The notes beneath the pieces are model-generated. The model worked only from the letters and a program-made list of their open reading frames with translations, did no database searches and was not told the origin of the DNA. A program made the translations under genes and the position numbers. From assembly GCF_024346055.1 (NCBI RefSeq), contig NZ_JAGQCH010000001.1, positions 62,001 to 126,000 of the forward strand: a stretch of DNA of 64,000 nucleotides, read 5' to 3'. This document shows, one piece after another, positions 42,527-52,830 of the stretch; within the stretch, counting starts at the first letter, position 1; each line of letters starts with the position of its first letter. The DNA is from Cyanobium sp. Cruz CV13-4-11. GTDB taxonomy: Bacteria > Cyanobacteriota > Cyanobacteriia > PCC-6307 > Cyanobiaceae.

Positions 42527-44617
42527 ATGAGAATGGGGCTGCGGCCGATCAGGGGACTCTGGCGCCAGCTGTTGCGGCTCGAGCGTCCCCGCCAGGCCCT
42601 GGTGGCCTGGCGCAGCGGGGGCTCCCTGCTGGTGCTGTTGTGCTGCCTCCTGGTGGCCCTGCTCTCCAGCTGGCCCTGGTTGGTGGAGCCCAACCTGCGG
42701 CCCGGCATGGCGGCCCCCTTCACCGCCCGGGCGCCCGCCGATGCCACGGTCATCGACAGCGCTGATCTGGAGCAGCGCCGCAGCCAGATGCTGCCGCGCA
42801 GCCAGGTCCAGGTGGTTGACCCCCAGGCCAGCGAGGCCCTGGTGCAACGGCTGGAGCAACGCCTGCAGAACGTGCGCGAGCAGGTGGCCGACGACCAGCC
42901 CCGCCCCGATTCCCTCAACCTCACCGAAGAGGAGCGCCGCTGGCTGACCGGCTTGACGCCCCCCGAGCTGATGCGTTGGAAGATTTCCCTGCGACGGGCC
43001 CAGCAGCGCATGCTCAGCCAGGGCGTCGTGGCCAGCCTGTCCGAGGGTCAGCTGCTGCTGGCGGCGGAGCTGCAGCTCAACGACCTGTCACCACCGGCCC
43101 GCAGCCTCGGCAGCCGCCTGCTGGCCAGCAGCCTGCAGGGACGCACCAACCTTCGCGGCGACAGCTTCCTCAGTCAGCGCCGGATCGAAGACCTGCTCAC
43201 CCGCCAGGGGCTGCCCACGATCCGGGTGCGCAAGAACGACCTGATCACCCGCCAGGGGGAACCGATCAGCCCCCAGGCCTTCGATGTGCTGGAGCACTTC
43301 GACCTGGTCAACCATCGCCCCCGCCCCCTGGCCTGGCTGGTCCGCTTCAGTGAGGCCCTGGCCGCCTGCGGGGTGATGCTCCTGGTGATGCGCCGCTGGC
43401 GAGCCAGTCTCGAACCCCGCCAGGCCTTGCTGGCGCTGGCGATGCTGCTGCTGGTGCAGGGGTGCAAGCTCTGGCTGGGCAGCCAGGTCAGTCCCCTGGC
43501 CCTTCTGCTTCCCCCCACCCTGCTGCTGTCCCAGGGCCTGGGCACGGCCGCCGGCCTGGCCTGGCTGGCCGTGGCCGCCATGCTCTGGCCGGTGCCGGTG
43601 CAGGGACTGCTGGCGACCCAGCTGGGGGTGGCGGCCCTGCTGGCTGCCGTCGCCGCCGTGCTCGCCGGACGCCAGCGCAACCGGGCCCAGCTGCTGCAAC
43701 TGGCCCTCTTGCTCCCGGTCGGCGCCGTGCTGCTCCAGTGGCTGTTGATCCAGACGTTCAACCTGCGCGCCCTGGAAACCTCCCCAGGACCGTTCAGCGG
43801 CAGCGACCTGCTCCAGGAGGCCCTGCTGGTCACGGGTCTGCTGATGGCGGGGCTGCTGCTGGCGCCTCTGGTGGAGAGCTTCTTCGGCCTGCTCACCCGG
43901 GCCCGGCTGATGGAGCTCGCCGACCTGGAACGCCCCCTGCTGCGGCGCCTCTCGATGGAGGCGCCGGGCACCTTCGAGCACACCCTGATGATCTGTGGCC
44001 TGGCGGAGGAGGGGGCCCGTGCCATCCAGGCCGATGTGGATCTGATCCGCACCGGTGCCCTTTACCACGATGTCGGCAAGCTGCACGGTCCCCAGTGGTT
44101 CATCGAGAACCAGGAGAACGGCGCCAACCCCCACGACGAACTGGATGATCCCTTTGCCAGCGCCGCCATCCTCCAGGCCCATGTCGATGAGGGTCTGAAG
44201 CTGGCCCGTCGCTACCGCCTGCCCCGCCCCCTGGCGGATTTCATTCCCGAGCACCAGGGCAGGCTGAAGATGGGCTACTTCCTGCACCAGGCCAAGGAAC
44301 GGGATCCTGCGGTGCGGGAGGAGCAGTTCCGCTACCGCGGCCCCGCCCCCCGCAGCCGGGAGACGGCCATCCTGATGCTGGCCGATGGCTGCGAAGCCGC
44401 CCTGCGCTCCCTGCCGCCGGGCACCACGGAGGCCGAGGCCCAGTCGATGGTGCGACGCCTCGTCGAAGCCCGACAGAACGACGGCCAGCTCGATGGCAGC
44501 GGCATCTCCCGGGCGGAACTGGAACTGGTGATCCGGGCTTTCGTGCGGGTCTGGCGGCGCATGCGTCACCGGCGCATTCCTTACCCCATCTCCCCCCGCA
44601 AGGCCTTCAGCGCCTGA
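42527..44617 (+). CDS. 7TM-HD membrane phosphohydrolase (PgpH-like)
   Basis: 696 residues: an N-terminal membrane helix ([20 protein letters not shown]), a large extracytoplasmic 7TMR-HD domain (about 70-280), a cluster of seven membrane helices (about 290-450), then an HD domain with [17 protein letters not shown] and LYHDVGKL. In firmicutes PgpH degrades c-di-AMP, so control of potassium or osmotic balance through c-di-AMP is likely. ATG 42527 was chosen; ATG 42533 is equally possible. The last 11 bases overlap the convergent crcB. Confidence 0.92.
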   Translation: MRMGLRPIRGLWRQLLRLERPRQALVAWRSGGSLLVLLCCLLVALLSSWPWLVEPNLRPGMAAPFTARAPADATVIDSADLEQRRSQMLPRSQVQVVDPQASEALVQRLEQRLQNVREQVADDQPRPDSLNLTEEERRWLTGLTPPELMRWKISLRRAQQRMLSQGVVASLSEGQLLLAAELQLNDLSPPARSLGSRLLASSLQGRTNLRGDSFLSQRRIEDLLTRQGLPTIRVRKNDLITRQGEPISPQAFDVLEHFDLVNHRPRPLAWLVRFSEALAACGVMLLVMRRWRASLEPRQALLALAMLLLVQGCKLWLGSQVSPLALLLPPTLLLSQGLGTAAGLAWLAVAAMLWPVPVQGLLATQLGVAALLAAVAAVLAGRQRNRAQLLQLALLLPVGAVLLQWLLIQTFNLRALETSPGPFSGSDLLQEALLVTGLLMAGLLLAPLVESFFGLLTRARLMELADLERPLLRRLSMEAPGTFEHTLMICGLAEEGARAIQADVDLIRTGALYHDVGKLHGPQWFIENQENGANPHDELDDPFASAAILQAHVDEGLKLARRYRLPRPLADFIPEHQGRLKMGYFLHQAKERDPAVREEQFRYRGPAPRSRETAILMLADGCEAALRSLPPGTTEAEAQSMVRRLVEARQNDGQLDGSGISRAELELVIRAFVRVWRRMRHRRIPYPISPRKAFSA

Positions 44618-45041
44618 GCCTCCCGTGGCCGAGCCGGCGGCCCACCACCAGACCCGCACGCACCGCCAGCAGCCCCGCCAGCAGGCTGATCAGCACCACG
44701 GCCAGGGCTTCGTCGGGGCGCCCGCGGCGCAGGGCCAGGCTGATCTGCAGCATCCAGCTGCTGAAGGTGGTGAGCGAGCCGCAGAAGCCGATGCCCCCCA
44801 GCAGTATCAGCCGGGGCCGGGGGGCAGGCAGCCCCGCGATCACACCGATCAGGAACGTGCCGAGCAGGTTGGCCACCAGGTCGGACTCGATCAGACCGGC
44901 GTGGCCCCCCGCCAGGCCCTTGCCCAGGTCCTCCAGCTGCCAGCGCAGCAGGGCACCAGGCACGGCGCCGGTGGCCACCAGCAGCAGGTCCCGCGCTTCG
45001 CGGCGCAGGCTGGGAGAGCTTCCGGTGGGGGATGGTGCCAT
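44607..45041 (-). CDS. crcB: Fluoride channel CrcB/Fluc, copy 1
   Basis: 144-residue four-helix protein that exports fluoride. Family features: TGAVPGALLRWQLEDLG at the start, the NLLGTFLIGVIAGL helix and the sodium/filter region GFCGSLTTFSSWMLQ. A proline/serine/arginine-rich N-terminus precedes the first helix. It follows the second crcB by 9 bases. Adjacent unequal pairs usually assemble as heterodimers. Confidence 0.93.
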   Translation of the reverse strand: MAPSPTGSSPSLRREARDLLLVATGAVPGALLRWQLEDLGKGLAGGHAGLIESDLVANLLGTFLIGVIAGLPAPRPRLILLGGIGFCGSLTTFSSWMLQISLALRRGRPDEALAVVLISLLAGLLAVRAGLVVGRRLGHGRLRR

Positions 45042-45050
45042 GGCTCCGGC

Positions 45051-45434
45051 CTAGGAGCTGCCCAGGGCGAGGCCGGCGCCCACGGCCAGCAGCCCCCCCA
45101 GCACCGAACCGCCACAGAGGAGCAGGGCCTCCCGGCGCTGGTGCCGGTGCAGGGTCGCGTGCAGTTCAGCGATCCAGGTGGAGAAGGTGCTGAAGCTGCC
45201 CAGAAATCCCGTGCCCAGCAGCAGCAGGGTGCGGCCCGCCGCCAACCCGCAGCTGGTCTGCAGACTCACCAGCAGGCCGAGGGCGAAACAGGCGATCAGG
45301 TTCACACCGAAGGTGCCCCAGTGCTTGCGGGGCAGCATCGGCTCGAAATGGTTGACGACCCGGAAGCGCAACCAGGCCCCTGGTACCGCTCCGATGGCGA
45401 CGAACAGGGCATCGTTGCTGAAGGGTGCCGCCAT
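45051..45434 (-). CDS. crcB: Fluoride channel CrcB/Fluc, copy 2
   Basis: 127-residue partner of the preceding entry, with AIGAVPGAWLRFRVVNHF, GVNLIACFALGLLVS and the filter region GFLGSFSTFSTWIAEL. ATG 45434 follows the SemiSWEET stop by one base. The two CrcB proteins are clearly related but not recent duplicates, the pattern expected for obligate heterodimeric channels. No fluoride riboswitch was recognised upstream. Confidence 0.93.
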   Translation of the reverse strand: MAAPFSNDALFVAIGAVPGAWLRFRVVNHFEPMLPRKHWGTFGVNLIACFALGLLVSLQTSCGLAAGRTLLLLGTGFLGSFSTFSTWIAELHATLHRHQRREALLLCGGSVLGGLLAVGAGLALGSS

Positions 45435-45435
45435 C

Positions 45436-45741
45436 TCAGCCCTTCCCCCGGGGACCACGGCCCCAGGGCTCTCGCCCCTCCAGCAGCGCCCGCAGCTTGC
45501 GTTCCAGCACCACCGTTGCCGGCACCAGGGTGATCAGGTTGGCGACGATCACCGGCCCATCGGCCTTGAGCAGTCCGTAGGCGGCCCAGGCCAGGATGCC
45601 CAGGGTGAACAGGCCGTACATCCGCAGCGAGATGGCGCTGGTGTCGCCGCTGCGCACCGTCTTCACGGCCTGGGGGAAGAGGCTGAGGGTGGTCAACGTG
45701 GCGGCCCCATAGCCAAGGGCACTGACCGCGATGGACTCCAT
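45436..45741 (-). CDS. SemiSWEET (MtN3/PQ-loop) transporter
   Basis: 101 residues with three membrane helices. The PQ motif FPQAVKTVRSGDTSAISLRM and the asparagine of ANLITLVPATVVL identify a SemiSWEET sugar facilitator, which works as a dimer. Start ATG 45741 gives MESIAVSALGYGAATLTTLS. It is the first gene of a tight three-gene unit with the crcB pair, divergent from the ATP-grasp gene. Substrate unknown. Confidence 0.88.
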   Translation of the reverse strand: MESIAVSALGYGAATLTTLSLFPQAVKTVRSGDTSAISLRMYGLFTLGILAWAAYGLLKADGPVIVANLITLVPATVVLERKLRALLEGREPWGRGPRGKG

Positions 45742-45792
45742 TGGCGCTGGCCGTTGTTGGGTGCAGCATGACGACATTCCGCCCGTTGCGCC

Positions 45793-47304
45793 GTGGTCTT
45801 GAGCTTCCGCGAACTGCAGGGGCAGCTGCAGGCCCCCTGGGGCCGGGAGCACGGCGAGGCCGGTGCCGGCGGGGCCGGTGTGGACTTCGATCTGCTGATG
45901 GTGCCCTCGCTCACCATGGACCCCTCCCAGCTGGCCCTGGTGACCGGAGCCCACCACTACGAGGAACGGCAGCTGTTCTCCCTGATGCGGCTCCGCAACC
46001 CCGGGGTTCAGGTGGTCTACGTGACCAGCAAGCTGCTGCCGGAACTGGTGGTGGATGCCGTGCTGGAGCTGATGCCCGGGGTCCCCACCTCCCATGCCCG
46101 CCGGCGGCTGCACCTGTTCGACACCGATGACGGCTCCGCCCGGCCGCTCACCCAGAAGCTGCTGGAGCGTCCGGCGTTGCTGGGCAGGATCCGGGAACGG
46201 TTGCGGCCCGGTCGCAGCTTCATCAACTGCTACGTGGTGACGGAGCTGGAGAAGACGCTCTCCGAACGTCTGCAGGTGCCCCTGCTGGGCACCGACCCGG
46301 CCCTGGGCTACTGGGGCACCAAGGCGGGCAGCCGGGAACTGTTCGGCCGTTGTGGCGTTCCCCATCCCCCTGGCACCGGGCTGGCCCACAGCCCCGGGGA
46401 TCTGGCCGAGGCGGTGGCCGATCTCTGGGACGCGCACCCCGAGCTGGGCGGTTGCGTGATCAAGCTGAACGAGGGCTTCAGCGGTGAAGGCAATGCCCGG
46501 CTCGACTTCACCCCCCTGGCCCTGGCCGGTCTCTCCAGGCGGGAGCGGGTCGTCCGGCTGGCCGAGGCCCTGGAGGGCCTGCCGATGCCGGCGGACGCCT
46601 GGAAGGAACTGCTGACCCGTCAGGGGGCCCTGGCCGAGGCCTGGCTGGAGGGTGGAGCCGAGCTGCGTTCTCCCAGTGTGCAGGGCACGATCCATCCAGG
46701 CGGGCTGGTGGAGGTGCTCTCCACCCACGAGCAGATCCTCGGTGGCCCCGGCGGCCAGACGTATCTGGGCTGCTGCTTCCCCGCCGCCGAGCCCTACCGG
46801 GTGGCGCTGATGGAGCACGGCCAAGCCGTCGGCCAGGCCCTCGCCGCCGAAGGGGCCCTGGAGCGCTATGGGGTCGACTTCATCGCCCGCCGCTTCGGCG
46901 ACACGTGGGATCTCCAGGCCATCGAAGTCAACCTGCGCCAGGGCGGCACCACCCATCCGTTCATGGCCCTGCGGGCGATCACCGCCGGCAGCCTGGAGCC
47001 CGCCACGGGCCGCTTCCTCTCCCCCACGGGCCAGCCGTTGCACTACCGCGCCACCGACAACTTCAGCGACCCCCGCCTGCGGGGCCTGATGCCCCTCGAT
47101 CTGATCGACATCGTCGCCGAGGCCGGCCTGCATTACGACCCCGCCCGGTTGCAGGGCAGCGTCTTCCACCTGCTGGGCTGCCTCTCGGAGTTCGGCAAGC
47201 TGGGCATGACCTGCATCGGCCGCGATCCGGAGCAGGCCTCGGCCGTCTACCGCTCCACCGTGGCCGAGCTGCTGGCCGGCGCCAGCGCTCGCAGCGGGGC
47301 CTGA
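45793..47304 (+). CDS. PGM1-related ATP-grasp ligase-like protein
   Basis: 503 residues from GTG 45793. An N-terminal pre-ATP-grasp region (FDLLMVPSLTMDP, QVVYVTSKLLPELVVDAVL) is followed by an ATP-grasp fold (GGCVIKLNEGFSGEGNARLDF and QAIEVNLRQGGTTHPFMALR with metal ligands). It resembles the PGM1 peptide ligase of pheganomycin synthesis and cyanobacterial relatives with unknown substrate. It probably forms an amide bond using ATP. No peptide precursor gene was recognised nearby. Divergent from the SemiSWEET. Confidence 0.85.
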   Translation: MVLSFRELQGQLQAPWGREHGEAGAGGAGVDFDLLMVPSLTMDPSQLALVTGAHHYEERQLFSLMRLRNPGVQVVYVTSKLLPELVVDAVLELMPGVPTSHARRRLHLFDTDDGSARPLTQKLLERPALLGRIRERLRPGRSFINCYVVTELEKTLSERLQVPLLGTDPALGYWGTKAGSRELFGRCGVPHPPGTGLAHSPGDLAEAVADLWDAHPELGGCVIKLNEGFSGEGNARLDFTPLALAGLSRRERVVRLAEALEGLPMPADAWKELLTRQGALAEAWLEGGAELRSPSVQGTIHPGGLVEVLSTHEQILGGPGGQTYLGCCFPAAEPYRVALMEHGQAVGQALAAEGALERYGVDFIARRFGDTWDLQAIEVNLRQGGTTHPFMALRAITAGSLEPATGRFLSPTGQPLHYRATDNFSDPRLRGLMPLDLIDIVAEAGLHYDPARLQGSVFHLLGCLSEFGKLGMTCIGRDPEQASAVYRSTVAELLAGASARSGA

Positions 47305-47348
47305 CGGCCAGGTCCGCGCAGGGCAGGATGGGTCAGGACAGGGGGCGC

Positions 47349-47846
47349 ATGGTCTCGATCACCGACCGCGACGACGACGGCGCAGGGCACCCCCCGCAGG
47401 CCCCCCTGGGTCCGCCGGTCTGGACCGGCTGGCTCCAGATCGGTCTGAGCACCATGCTGGCGGTGCTGTTTCTGGTGATCCTGAGCAAGACGCAGGAGCA
47501 GAACCAGCGGCTGATGCGGATCGAGCAGCGCCTGCAGGGACTGGAGAACAGCCGGGCCCTCGATCGCACCTCCGTGCTGGAGGAGCAGCAGCGGGCCATG
47601 CTGGGACGCCTGCAGACGCTTGAGTCCGGCGCCCAGCGGCTGGAAGCGCTCGAGCGGCAGCAGGAGCAGTGGCGCTCTGCCCTGGCCGACATGCAGGGCC
47701 GCGCCGTGCGCCGCCCCCAGGCCGATCCGGACCTCTTCCCCGCGCCGCCGCCGCCCACGTCAAGCCCCGGCGGTCGCCCCAGTCCCCCTCCGTCCGACCG
47801 CGGTGATGGCGGCGTTCTGCGCCCGCCAGGTCCCGGCAGCCCCTGA
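47349..47846 (+). CDS. Membrane-anchored coiled-coil protein
   Basis: 165 residues: one membrane helix near the N-terminus (LQIGLSTMLAVLFLVIL), then a coiled coil from about residue 50 to 115 (QEQNQRLMRIEQRLQGLENS, QQRAMLGRLQTLESGAQRLE) and a proline-rich tail. No enzymatic domain. It follows the ATP-grasp gene by 44 bases on the same strand. Function unknown; a scaffold role is only a guess. Confidence 0.7.
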   Translation: MVSITDRDDDGAGHPPQAPLGPPVWTGWLQIGLSTMLAVLFLVILSKTQEQNQRLMRIEQRLQGLENSRALDRTSVLEEQQRAMLGRLQTLESGAQRLEALERQQEQWRSALADMQGRAVRRPQADPDLFPAPPPPTSSPGGRPSPPPSDRGDGGVLRPPGPGSP

Positions 47847-47872
47847 GGGCCATTCCACGCTGACCGGGCGCT

Positions 47873-48709
47873 TCAGCCCTTCACGGCATCACCGCTGGCG
47901 CTGGGCAGGATATAGCGCTGCAGCAGCACGAACAGCAGCAGCACCGGCAGGATCGAGACGACCGAGCCGGCCGCCACCAGGCGCCAGTCGAGGGAGAAGC
48001 TGCTGGCCAGCTGCTGCAGGCCCAGGGGCAGGGTGTAGAGGGTGGGGTCGTCAAGAATGATCAGCGGCCAGAGGAAATCACTCCAGGTGCCGATGAAGAC
48101 GAACATCGCCAGGGTGATCAGGTCGGCCCGCGCCGCCGGCAGCATCACGTTCCACCACTCTCCGACGGGGGTGCAGCCGTCGATCCGGGCCGCCTCCTCC
48201 AGTTCCACCGGCACCGCCAGGAAGCTCTGGCGCAGCAGAAAGATGCCGAAGGCCGTGGCCGCCTGGGGCACGATCAGGGCCCAGAGGGTGTTGCGCAGGC
48301 CGATCTGCACCATCAGCAGGTAGAGCGGGATCATCACCACCTGGAAGGGGATCAGGATCGTGGCCACCACCAGGGCCAGCACCAGCCCCCGGCCGCGGAA
48401 GCGCATCCGCGCCAGGGGGTAGGCCGCCAGGGAGCAGAACAGCAGGTTGGCCAGCACCGCCAGGGCGCTGACGATCGTGCTGTTGAGCAGGTAGGTGCCC
48501 ATGGGATTGGCGGCGAACAGGCGCCCGTAGGCCTCCAGGCTCGGCTGGCTCGGCAGCAGGGCCGGGGGGCTGGTGAAGATGTCCTCCGCCGGCCCCTTCA
48601 GGGACGTGCTCACCAACCAGAGCAGGGGCAGCAGCAGCAGCACGGCCACCAGCAGCAGCAGGGCGAGCTGCAGCCCGGTGGCCAGCGGGGAGCGGTTGGG
48701 GGCGTTCAC
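47873..48709 (-). CDS. Sugar ABC transporter permease (MalG/UgpE type)
   Basis: 278-residue inner-membrane permease with six helices. The coupling motif [21 protein letters not shown] (about residues 167-187) contacts the ATPase, and the N-terminus [21 protein letters not shown] is typical of the MalG class. It starts at GTG 48709, overlapping the leuA stop, so translation is coupled to leucine synthesis. No partner permease, binding protein or ATPase of this class is in the window. Probable substrate: sugar or osmolyte, unproven. Confidence 0.9.
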   Translation of the reverse strand: MNAPNRSPLATGLQLALLLLVAVLLLLPLLWLVSTSLKGPAEDIFTSPPALLPSQPSLEAYGRLFAANPMGTYLLNSTIVSALAVLANLLFCSLAAYPLARMRFRGRGLVLALVVATILIPFQVVMIPLYLLMVQIGLRNTLWALIVPQAATAFGIFLLRQSFLAVPVELEEAARIDGCTPVGEWWNVMLPAARADLITLAMFVFIGTWSDFLWPLIILDDPTLYTLPLGLQQLASSFSLDWRLVAAGSVVSILPVLLLFVLLQRYILPSASGDAVKG

Positions 48710-50331
48710 AGACGCGGCAGTTCCGCCACCGGAAGGGGGGTCTTCTGGGGATGGAGCGGGGCGCGCTGGCTGCCGGAGACCAGCCGGTTGAGGGCGTTGA
48801 CGAAGGCCTGGGCCGCCGCCACGACGATGTCGGTGTCGGCCGCATGGCCCGAATAGAGCACGCCCTGGTGGCGCAGGCGGATGGTCACCTCACCCATGGC
48901 GTCGATGCCCTCGGTGACGGACTTGATGCTGAACTCCACCAGTTCGTTCGGCACCTGGGCCAGGTGGTTGAGCGCCTGGCAGACCGCATCCACCGGACCG
49001 GTGCCGATGGCCGCCTCGGTCAGGTCGATGCCGTCCCCGTCCCGCAGGGTGACGGTGGCGGTGGGCTTCAGGTTGGTGCCGCAGCTCACCTGCACCGATT
49101 GCAGGGAGTAGTGGGGGGCGTCCTGTTGCTGCACCTGCTCACTGACGATCGCCTCCAGATCCCGGTCGGTGATCTCCCGCTTGCGGTCGGCCAGCTCCTT
49201 GAAGCGGGTGAAGGCGTCGTCGAGGTCGTGGCGCTCCAGGCTGTAGCCGAGCTCCTCCAGCCGGGCGCGGAAGGCGCTGCGGCCCGAGAGCTTGCCGAGG
49301 GAGAGGCGGTTGTCGGCCAGGCCGACGGTGCGGGCATCGATGATCTCGTAGGTGAGCCGGTTCTTGAGCACGCCGTCCTGGTGGATGCCGGACTCGTGGG
49401 CGAAGGCATTGGCACCCACGATCGCCTTGTTGGGCTGCACCGCCATGCCGGTGAGGTTGGACACCAGCCGGGAGGTCTTGGTGATCTCCTCGGTGCGCAC
49501 GTTGGTGAGGGGGTCGCGCTGCTCGGCCGGACGGCCCAGGAACGGATTGAAGTAGCTGCGGCGCACATGCAGCGCCATCACCAGCTCCTCAAGGGAGGCG
49601 TTGCCGGCCCGTTCGCCGATGCCGTTGATGGTGCACTCCAGCTGGCGGGCACCGTTCTTGACGGCCTCGAGGAAGTTGGCGACGGCCAGCCCCAGATCGT
49701 TGTGCCCATGCACCGAGATCACCGCCTGGTCGATGTTGGGCACCGAGCGGTTGATGCCGGCGATGATCTCGCCGAATTCGGCCGGGGTGGTGTAGCCCAC
49801 CGTGTCGGGAATGTTGATGGTGGTGGCACCGGCGTTGATCGCCGCCTCGATCACCTCGTGCATGAACGCGGGGTCGCTGCGGCCGGCGTCCTCGCAGGAG
49901 AACTCCACGTCGTCGACCAGGGAGCGGGCGTAGGCCACCATCTCCGCGGTGATGGCGAGCACCTCGGCGCGGCTCTTGCGCAGCTTGTGCTCCAGGTGGA
50001 TGTCGCTGGTGGCGATGAAGGTGTGGATGCGGCGGCGGGCGGCGGGGGCGACGGCGTCGGCGCAGGCCTTGATGTCGCCGCTGGCGGCCCGGGCCAGGCC
50101 GCAGATCACCGGTCCCTCCGGGGTGCCAACGCTGGCGGCGATCTTTTGAACGGCGTGAAAATCGCCACTGCTGGCGAAGGGAAAGCCGGCTTCGATGATG
50201 TCGACCCCCAGGCGGGCCAGCTGCTGGGCGATCGCGAGCTTCTCCTCGAGGTTGAGGCTGGCGCCAGGGGACTGCTCCCCGTCGCGGAGGGTGGTATCGA
50301 AGATCAATACCCGGCCGGGATCGCGGGCCAT
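48706..50331 (-). CDS. leuA: 2-isopropylmalate synthase
   Basis: 541-residue first enzyme of leucine synthesis, joining acetyl-CoA and 2-oxoisovalerate. Signatures: [15 protein letters not shown] near residue 11, metal-binding [20 protein letters not shown], and the C-terminal LeuA dimer regulatory domain that binds leucine ([20 protein letters not shown]). Full length. ATG 50331. The gene ends inside the start of the sugar permease. Confidence 0.96.
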   Translation of the reverse strand: MARDPGRVLIFDTTLRDGEQSPGASLNLEEKLAIAQQLARLGVDIIEAGFPFASSGDFHAVQKIAASVGTPEGPVICGLARAASGDIKACADAVAPAARRRIHTFIATSDIHLEHKLRKSRAEVLAITAEMVAYARSLVDDVEFSCEDAGRSDPAFMHEVIEAAINAGATTINIPDTVGYTTPAEFGEIIAGINRSVPNIDQAVISVHGHNDLGLAVANFLEAVKNGARQLECTINGIGERAGNASLEELVMALHVRRSYFNPFLGRPAEQRDPLTNVRTEEITKTSRLVSNLTGMAVQPNKAIVGANAFAHESGIHQDGVLKNRLTYEIIDARTVGLADNRLSLGKLSGRSAFRARLEELGYSLERHDLDDAFTRFKELADRKREITDRDLEAIVSEQVQQQDAPHYSLQSVQVSCGTNLKPTATVTLRDGDGIDLTEAAIGTGPVDAVCQALNHLAQVPNELVEFSIKSVTEGIDAMGEVTIRLRHQGVLYSGHAADTDIVVAAAQAFVNALNRLVSGSQRAPLHPQKTPLPVAELPRL

Positions 50332-50428
50332 GGGGTTAAGCGGAACAGCTATGAGTTAGGCCCACTCTAGGGGCCGGCAGGGATGGCTCCGTGAGCGGAC
50401 CGTACAGTGGCGCCACAGAGGTTTCCCC

Positions 50429-51994
50429 ATGGCCGCAGGCGATCTGGCCCTGGTGTTGCATGCCCACCTCCCTTACGTGCGATCGGGAGAACCGGGTTCG
50501 CTGGAGGAAGACTGGTACTTCCAGGCCCTGCAGGAATGCTATCTGCCCCTGCTGGCCGTGCTGGAGCGGGCCGCCGCCGACCCGGAGCAACGGCCGAAAC
50601 TCACCCTCGGCCTCTCCCCCACCCTGTTGTCGCTGCTGAGCGACAGGGCCCTGAACAGCCGTTTCCCGGCCTGGCTGGCCCTGCGCCGCACCCTGCTCGA
50701 CCAGGTGGATCCGCAGCTGGAGCTGCCGGCGCGCCAGCTCCAGTCCACGCTCGCGGCCATCGAGGCCCAGTGGCGGCAGCTGGGGGGGAGCCTGCTGCCC
50801 GGGTTCCGGCGCCTGCAGGAGCAGGGGGTTCTCGACCTGATCACCTGCGGCGCCACCCACGGCTACCTGCCCCTGCTGCGGGATTCGCCCGAGGCGGTGC
50901 GGGCCCAGTTGCTCACCGCCGTGCGGGAGCACCAGCGGCTGCTCGGTGTGCGCCCCCTGGGGATCTGGCTGCCGGAATGCGCCTATTACGAGGATCTCGA
51001 CCGGCTCCTGGCTGAGTGCGGCCTGCGCTACTCCCTGCTCGACGGCCACGGCCTGCTCCATGGCCTGCCAAGGCCCCGTTACGGGGTCTATGCCCCGATC
51101 TGTTCCACCGCCGGGGTGGCTTTCTTCGCCCGTGACAGCGAATCCACCCTGCCGGTGTGGAGTGCCAGCCAGGGCTACCCGGGCGACGGGGCCTACCGGG
51201 AGTTCCACCGCGACCTGGGCTGGGACCTGCCCCAAGAGGCGCTGGGCGCCCTCGGCATCCGCGACCGGCGCCCCCTGGGCCTCAAGTTGCATCGGGTCAG
51301 CGCCCAGGGCTGTCCCCTGGAAATGAAGCAGCCCTACGACCCGGAGCGGGCCTCGGAGAAGGTGAAGGAGCATGCGGCGGCGTTTCTTCGCGGTCGCTGC
51401 CAGCAGATGGCCCACCTGGCCGCCACGATCGAGCCGCCACCGCTGCTGGTGGCGCCCTTCGATGCCGAACTGTTCGGCCACTGGTGGTTCGAAGGGCCCC
51501 AGTTCCTGGCCGAGCTGTTCCGCCAGGGCCCGGCGATGGATGTGGGCTTCACCCACCTGCGCGACGTGCTCAGCCAGAACCGGGCACTGCAGGTCTGCCG
51601 GCCGGCCCCCTCCAGCTGGGGCCAGGGGGGCTACCACGACTACTGGCTGAACGACACCAATGCCTGGGTCGTGGCCGAGTGGCAGCGGGCCTCCCGCGCC
51701 ATGGTGCAACGGGTCAACCGGGGTGTGGGCAGCACCGACCAGCGCGCCCTGCTGACCCAGGCGGGGCGCGAACTGCTGCTGGCCCAGAGCTCCGACTGGA
51801 GCTTCATCCTGCGGGCCGGCACCACCACCGGCCTGGCCCGCGAGCGCATCCACCGCCATCTCGACCGTTTCTGGCGCCTGATCGATGCCCTCGAGCACGG
51901 CACCGACCTGTCCCGGGAATGGCTGGTGGGGGTGCAGCGGGAGGACGGTCTGTTTCCGGAGCTGAATGCCGCCGACTGGGCGACCAGGGGCTAG
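50429..51994 (+). CDS. GH57 glycoside hydrolase (glucan branching type)
   Basis: 521 residues of GH57 with a C-terminal DUF1957 helical domain. LALVLHAHLPYVR opens the barrel; GIWLPECAYYE carries the nucleophile glutamate and APFDAELFGHWWFEGP the acid/base aspartate. The architecture matches alpha-1,4-glucan branching enzymes or amylopullulanase-like proteins of cyanobacteria, so a role in glycogen metabolism is likely. Start ATG 50429. Divergent from leuA. Confidence 0.92.
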   Translation: MAAGDLALVLHAHLPYVRSGEPGSLEEDWYFQALQECYLPLLAVLERAAADPEQRPKLTLGLSPTLLSLLSDRALNSRFPAWLALRRTLLDQVDPQLELPARQLQSTLAAIEAQWRQLGGSLLPGFRRLQEQGVLDLITCGATHGYLPLLRDSPEAVRAQLLTAVREHQRLLGVRPLGIWLPECAYYEDLDRLLAECGLRYSLLDGHGLLHGLPRPRYGVYAPICSTAGVAFFARDSESTLPVWSASQGYPGDGAYREFHRDLGWDLPQEALGALGIRDRRPLGLKLHRVSAQGCPLEMKQPYDPERASEKVKEHAAAFLRGRCQQMAHLAATIEPPPLLVAPFDAELFGHWWFEGPQFLAELFRQGPAMDVGFTHLRDVLSQNRALQVCRPAPSSWGQGGYHDYWLNDTNAWVVAEWQRASRAMVQRVNRGVGSTDQRALLTQAGRELLLAQSSDWSFILRAGTTTGLARERIHRHLDRFWRLIDALEHGTDLSREWLVGVQREDGLFPELNAADWATRG

Positions 51995-52030
51995 CGGCTC
52001 CCGCGTCGCGGCCCCCGGTGGCAGCCTCCC

Positions 52031-52780
52031 TCAGAGGATCTGATCCAGGAAACGACGGGTGCGCTGGTGGCTGGGGTTGGTGAAGAACACCTCCGGTTCG
52101 GCCTCCTCCACCACTTCGCCTTCTGCCATCAGCACCACCCGGTGGGCCACATGGCGGGCGAACTTCACCTCGTGGGTCACCACCACCATGGTGATGTCGT
52201 CGGCGGCGAGGTTCTGCATCACCTCCAGCACCTCCCGCACCATCTCCGGGTCGAGGGCGCTGGTGGGTTCATCGAACAGCAGGATGCGGGGCTCCATGCA
52301 GAGGGCCCGGGCGATCGCCACCCGCTGCTGCTGGCCCCCCGAGAGCTGGCCGGGAAACTTGCCCGCCTGTTCGGCGATGCCCACCCGCTCCAGCAGGGCC
52401 CAGGCCTGCTGCTCCACCTCGGCCTTCGGGCGCTTGCGGACGAGCACCGGGGCCAGGGTGAGGTTGTCGAGCACCGAGAGGTGGGGAAACAGGTTGAACT
52501 GCTGGAACACCATCCCCACCTCCCGGCGGACGGCGTCGATGTTGCGCAGGTCGTCGGAGAGCACGATGCCGTCGACGGTGATGCTGCCCTTCTGGAAATC
52601 CTCCAGGGCATTGAAGGTGCGGATGAAGGTGCTCTTGCCCGAGCCCGAGGGGCCCATGATCACCACCACCTCGCCGCGCCGCACCGTCAGGCTGGCGCCG
52701 CGCAACGCCTGGAATCCGTTGGGGTACCACTTCTCGACGCCCCGCGCCTCGATCATCAGTTCGTTACTGGGTTGGCTCAT
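52031..52780 (-). CDS. aapP: Polar amino-acid ABC transporter ATPase
   Basis: 249-residue ATPase of the GlnQ/AapP class. Walker A GPSGSGKST, signature LSGGQQQRVAIARAL, Walker B ILLFDEPTSALDPEM and the switch histidine VVVTHEV are intact. It energises the two permeases encoded upstream. Last gene of the nine-gene unit that starts at ndhF3; 50 bases separate it from the preceding permease. Confidence 0.95.
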   Translation of the reverse strand: MSQPSNELMIEARGVEKWYPNGFQALRGASLTVRRGEVVVIMGPSGSGKSTFIRTFNALEDFQKGSITVDGIVLSDDLRNIDAVRREVGMVFQQFNLFPHLSVLDNLTLAPVLVRKRPKAEVEQQAWALLERVGIAEQAGKFPGQLSGGQQQRVAIARALCMEPRILLFDEPTSALDPEMVREVLEVMQNLAADDITMVVVTHEVKFARHVAHRVVLMAEGEVVEEAEPEVFFTNPSHQRTRRFLDQIL

Positions 52781-52830
52781 GGGGCGGGCAGCGGGATCGG
52801 AGCTGGGGAGGTGGGAATGGGGAACGCGAA

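Noticed and set aside
45436-47169. 577-codon minus-strand frame running from the ATP-grasp gene into the SemiSWEET
   Set aside because: Only the last 101 codons (from 45741) have membrane helices and a PQ motif; the rest is antisense to the ATP-grasp gene.
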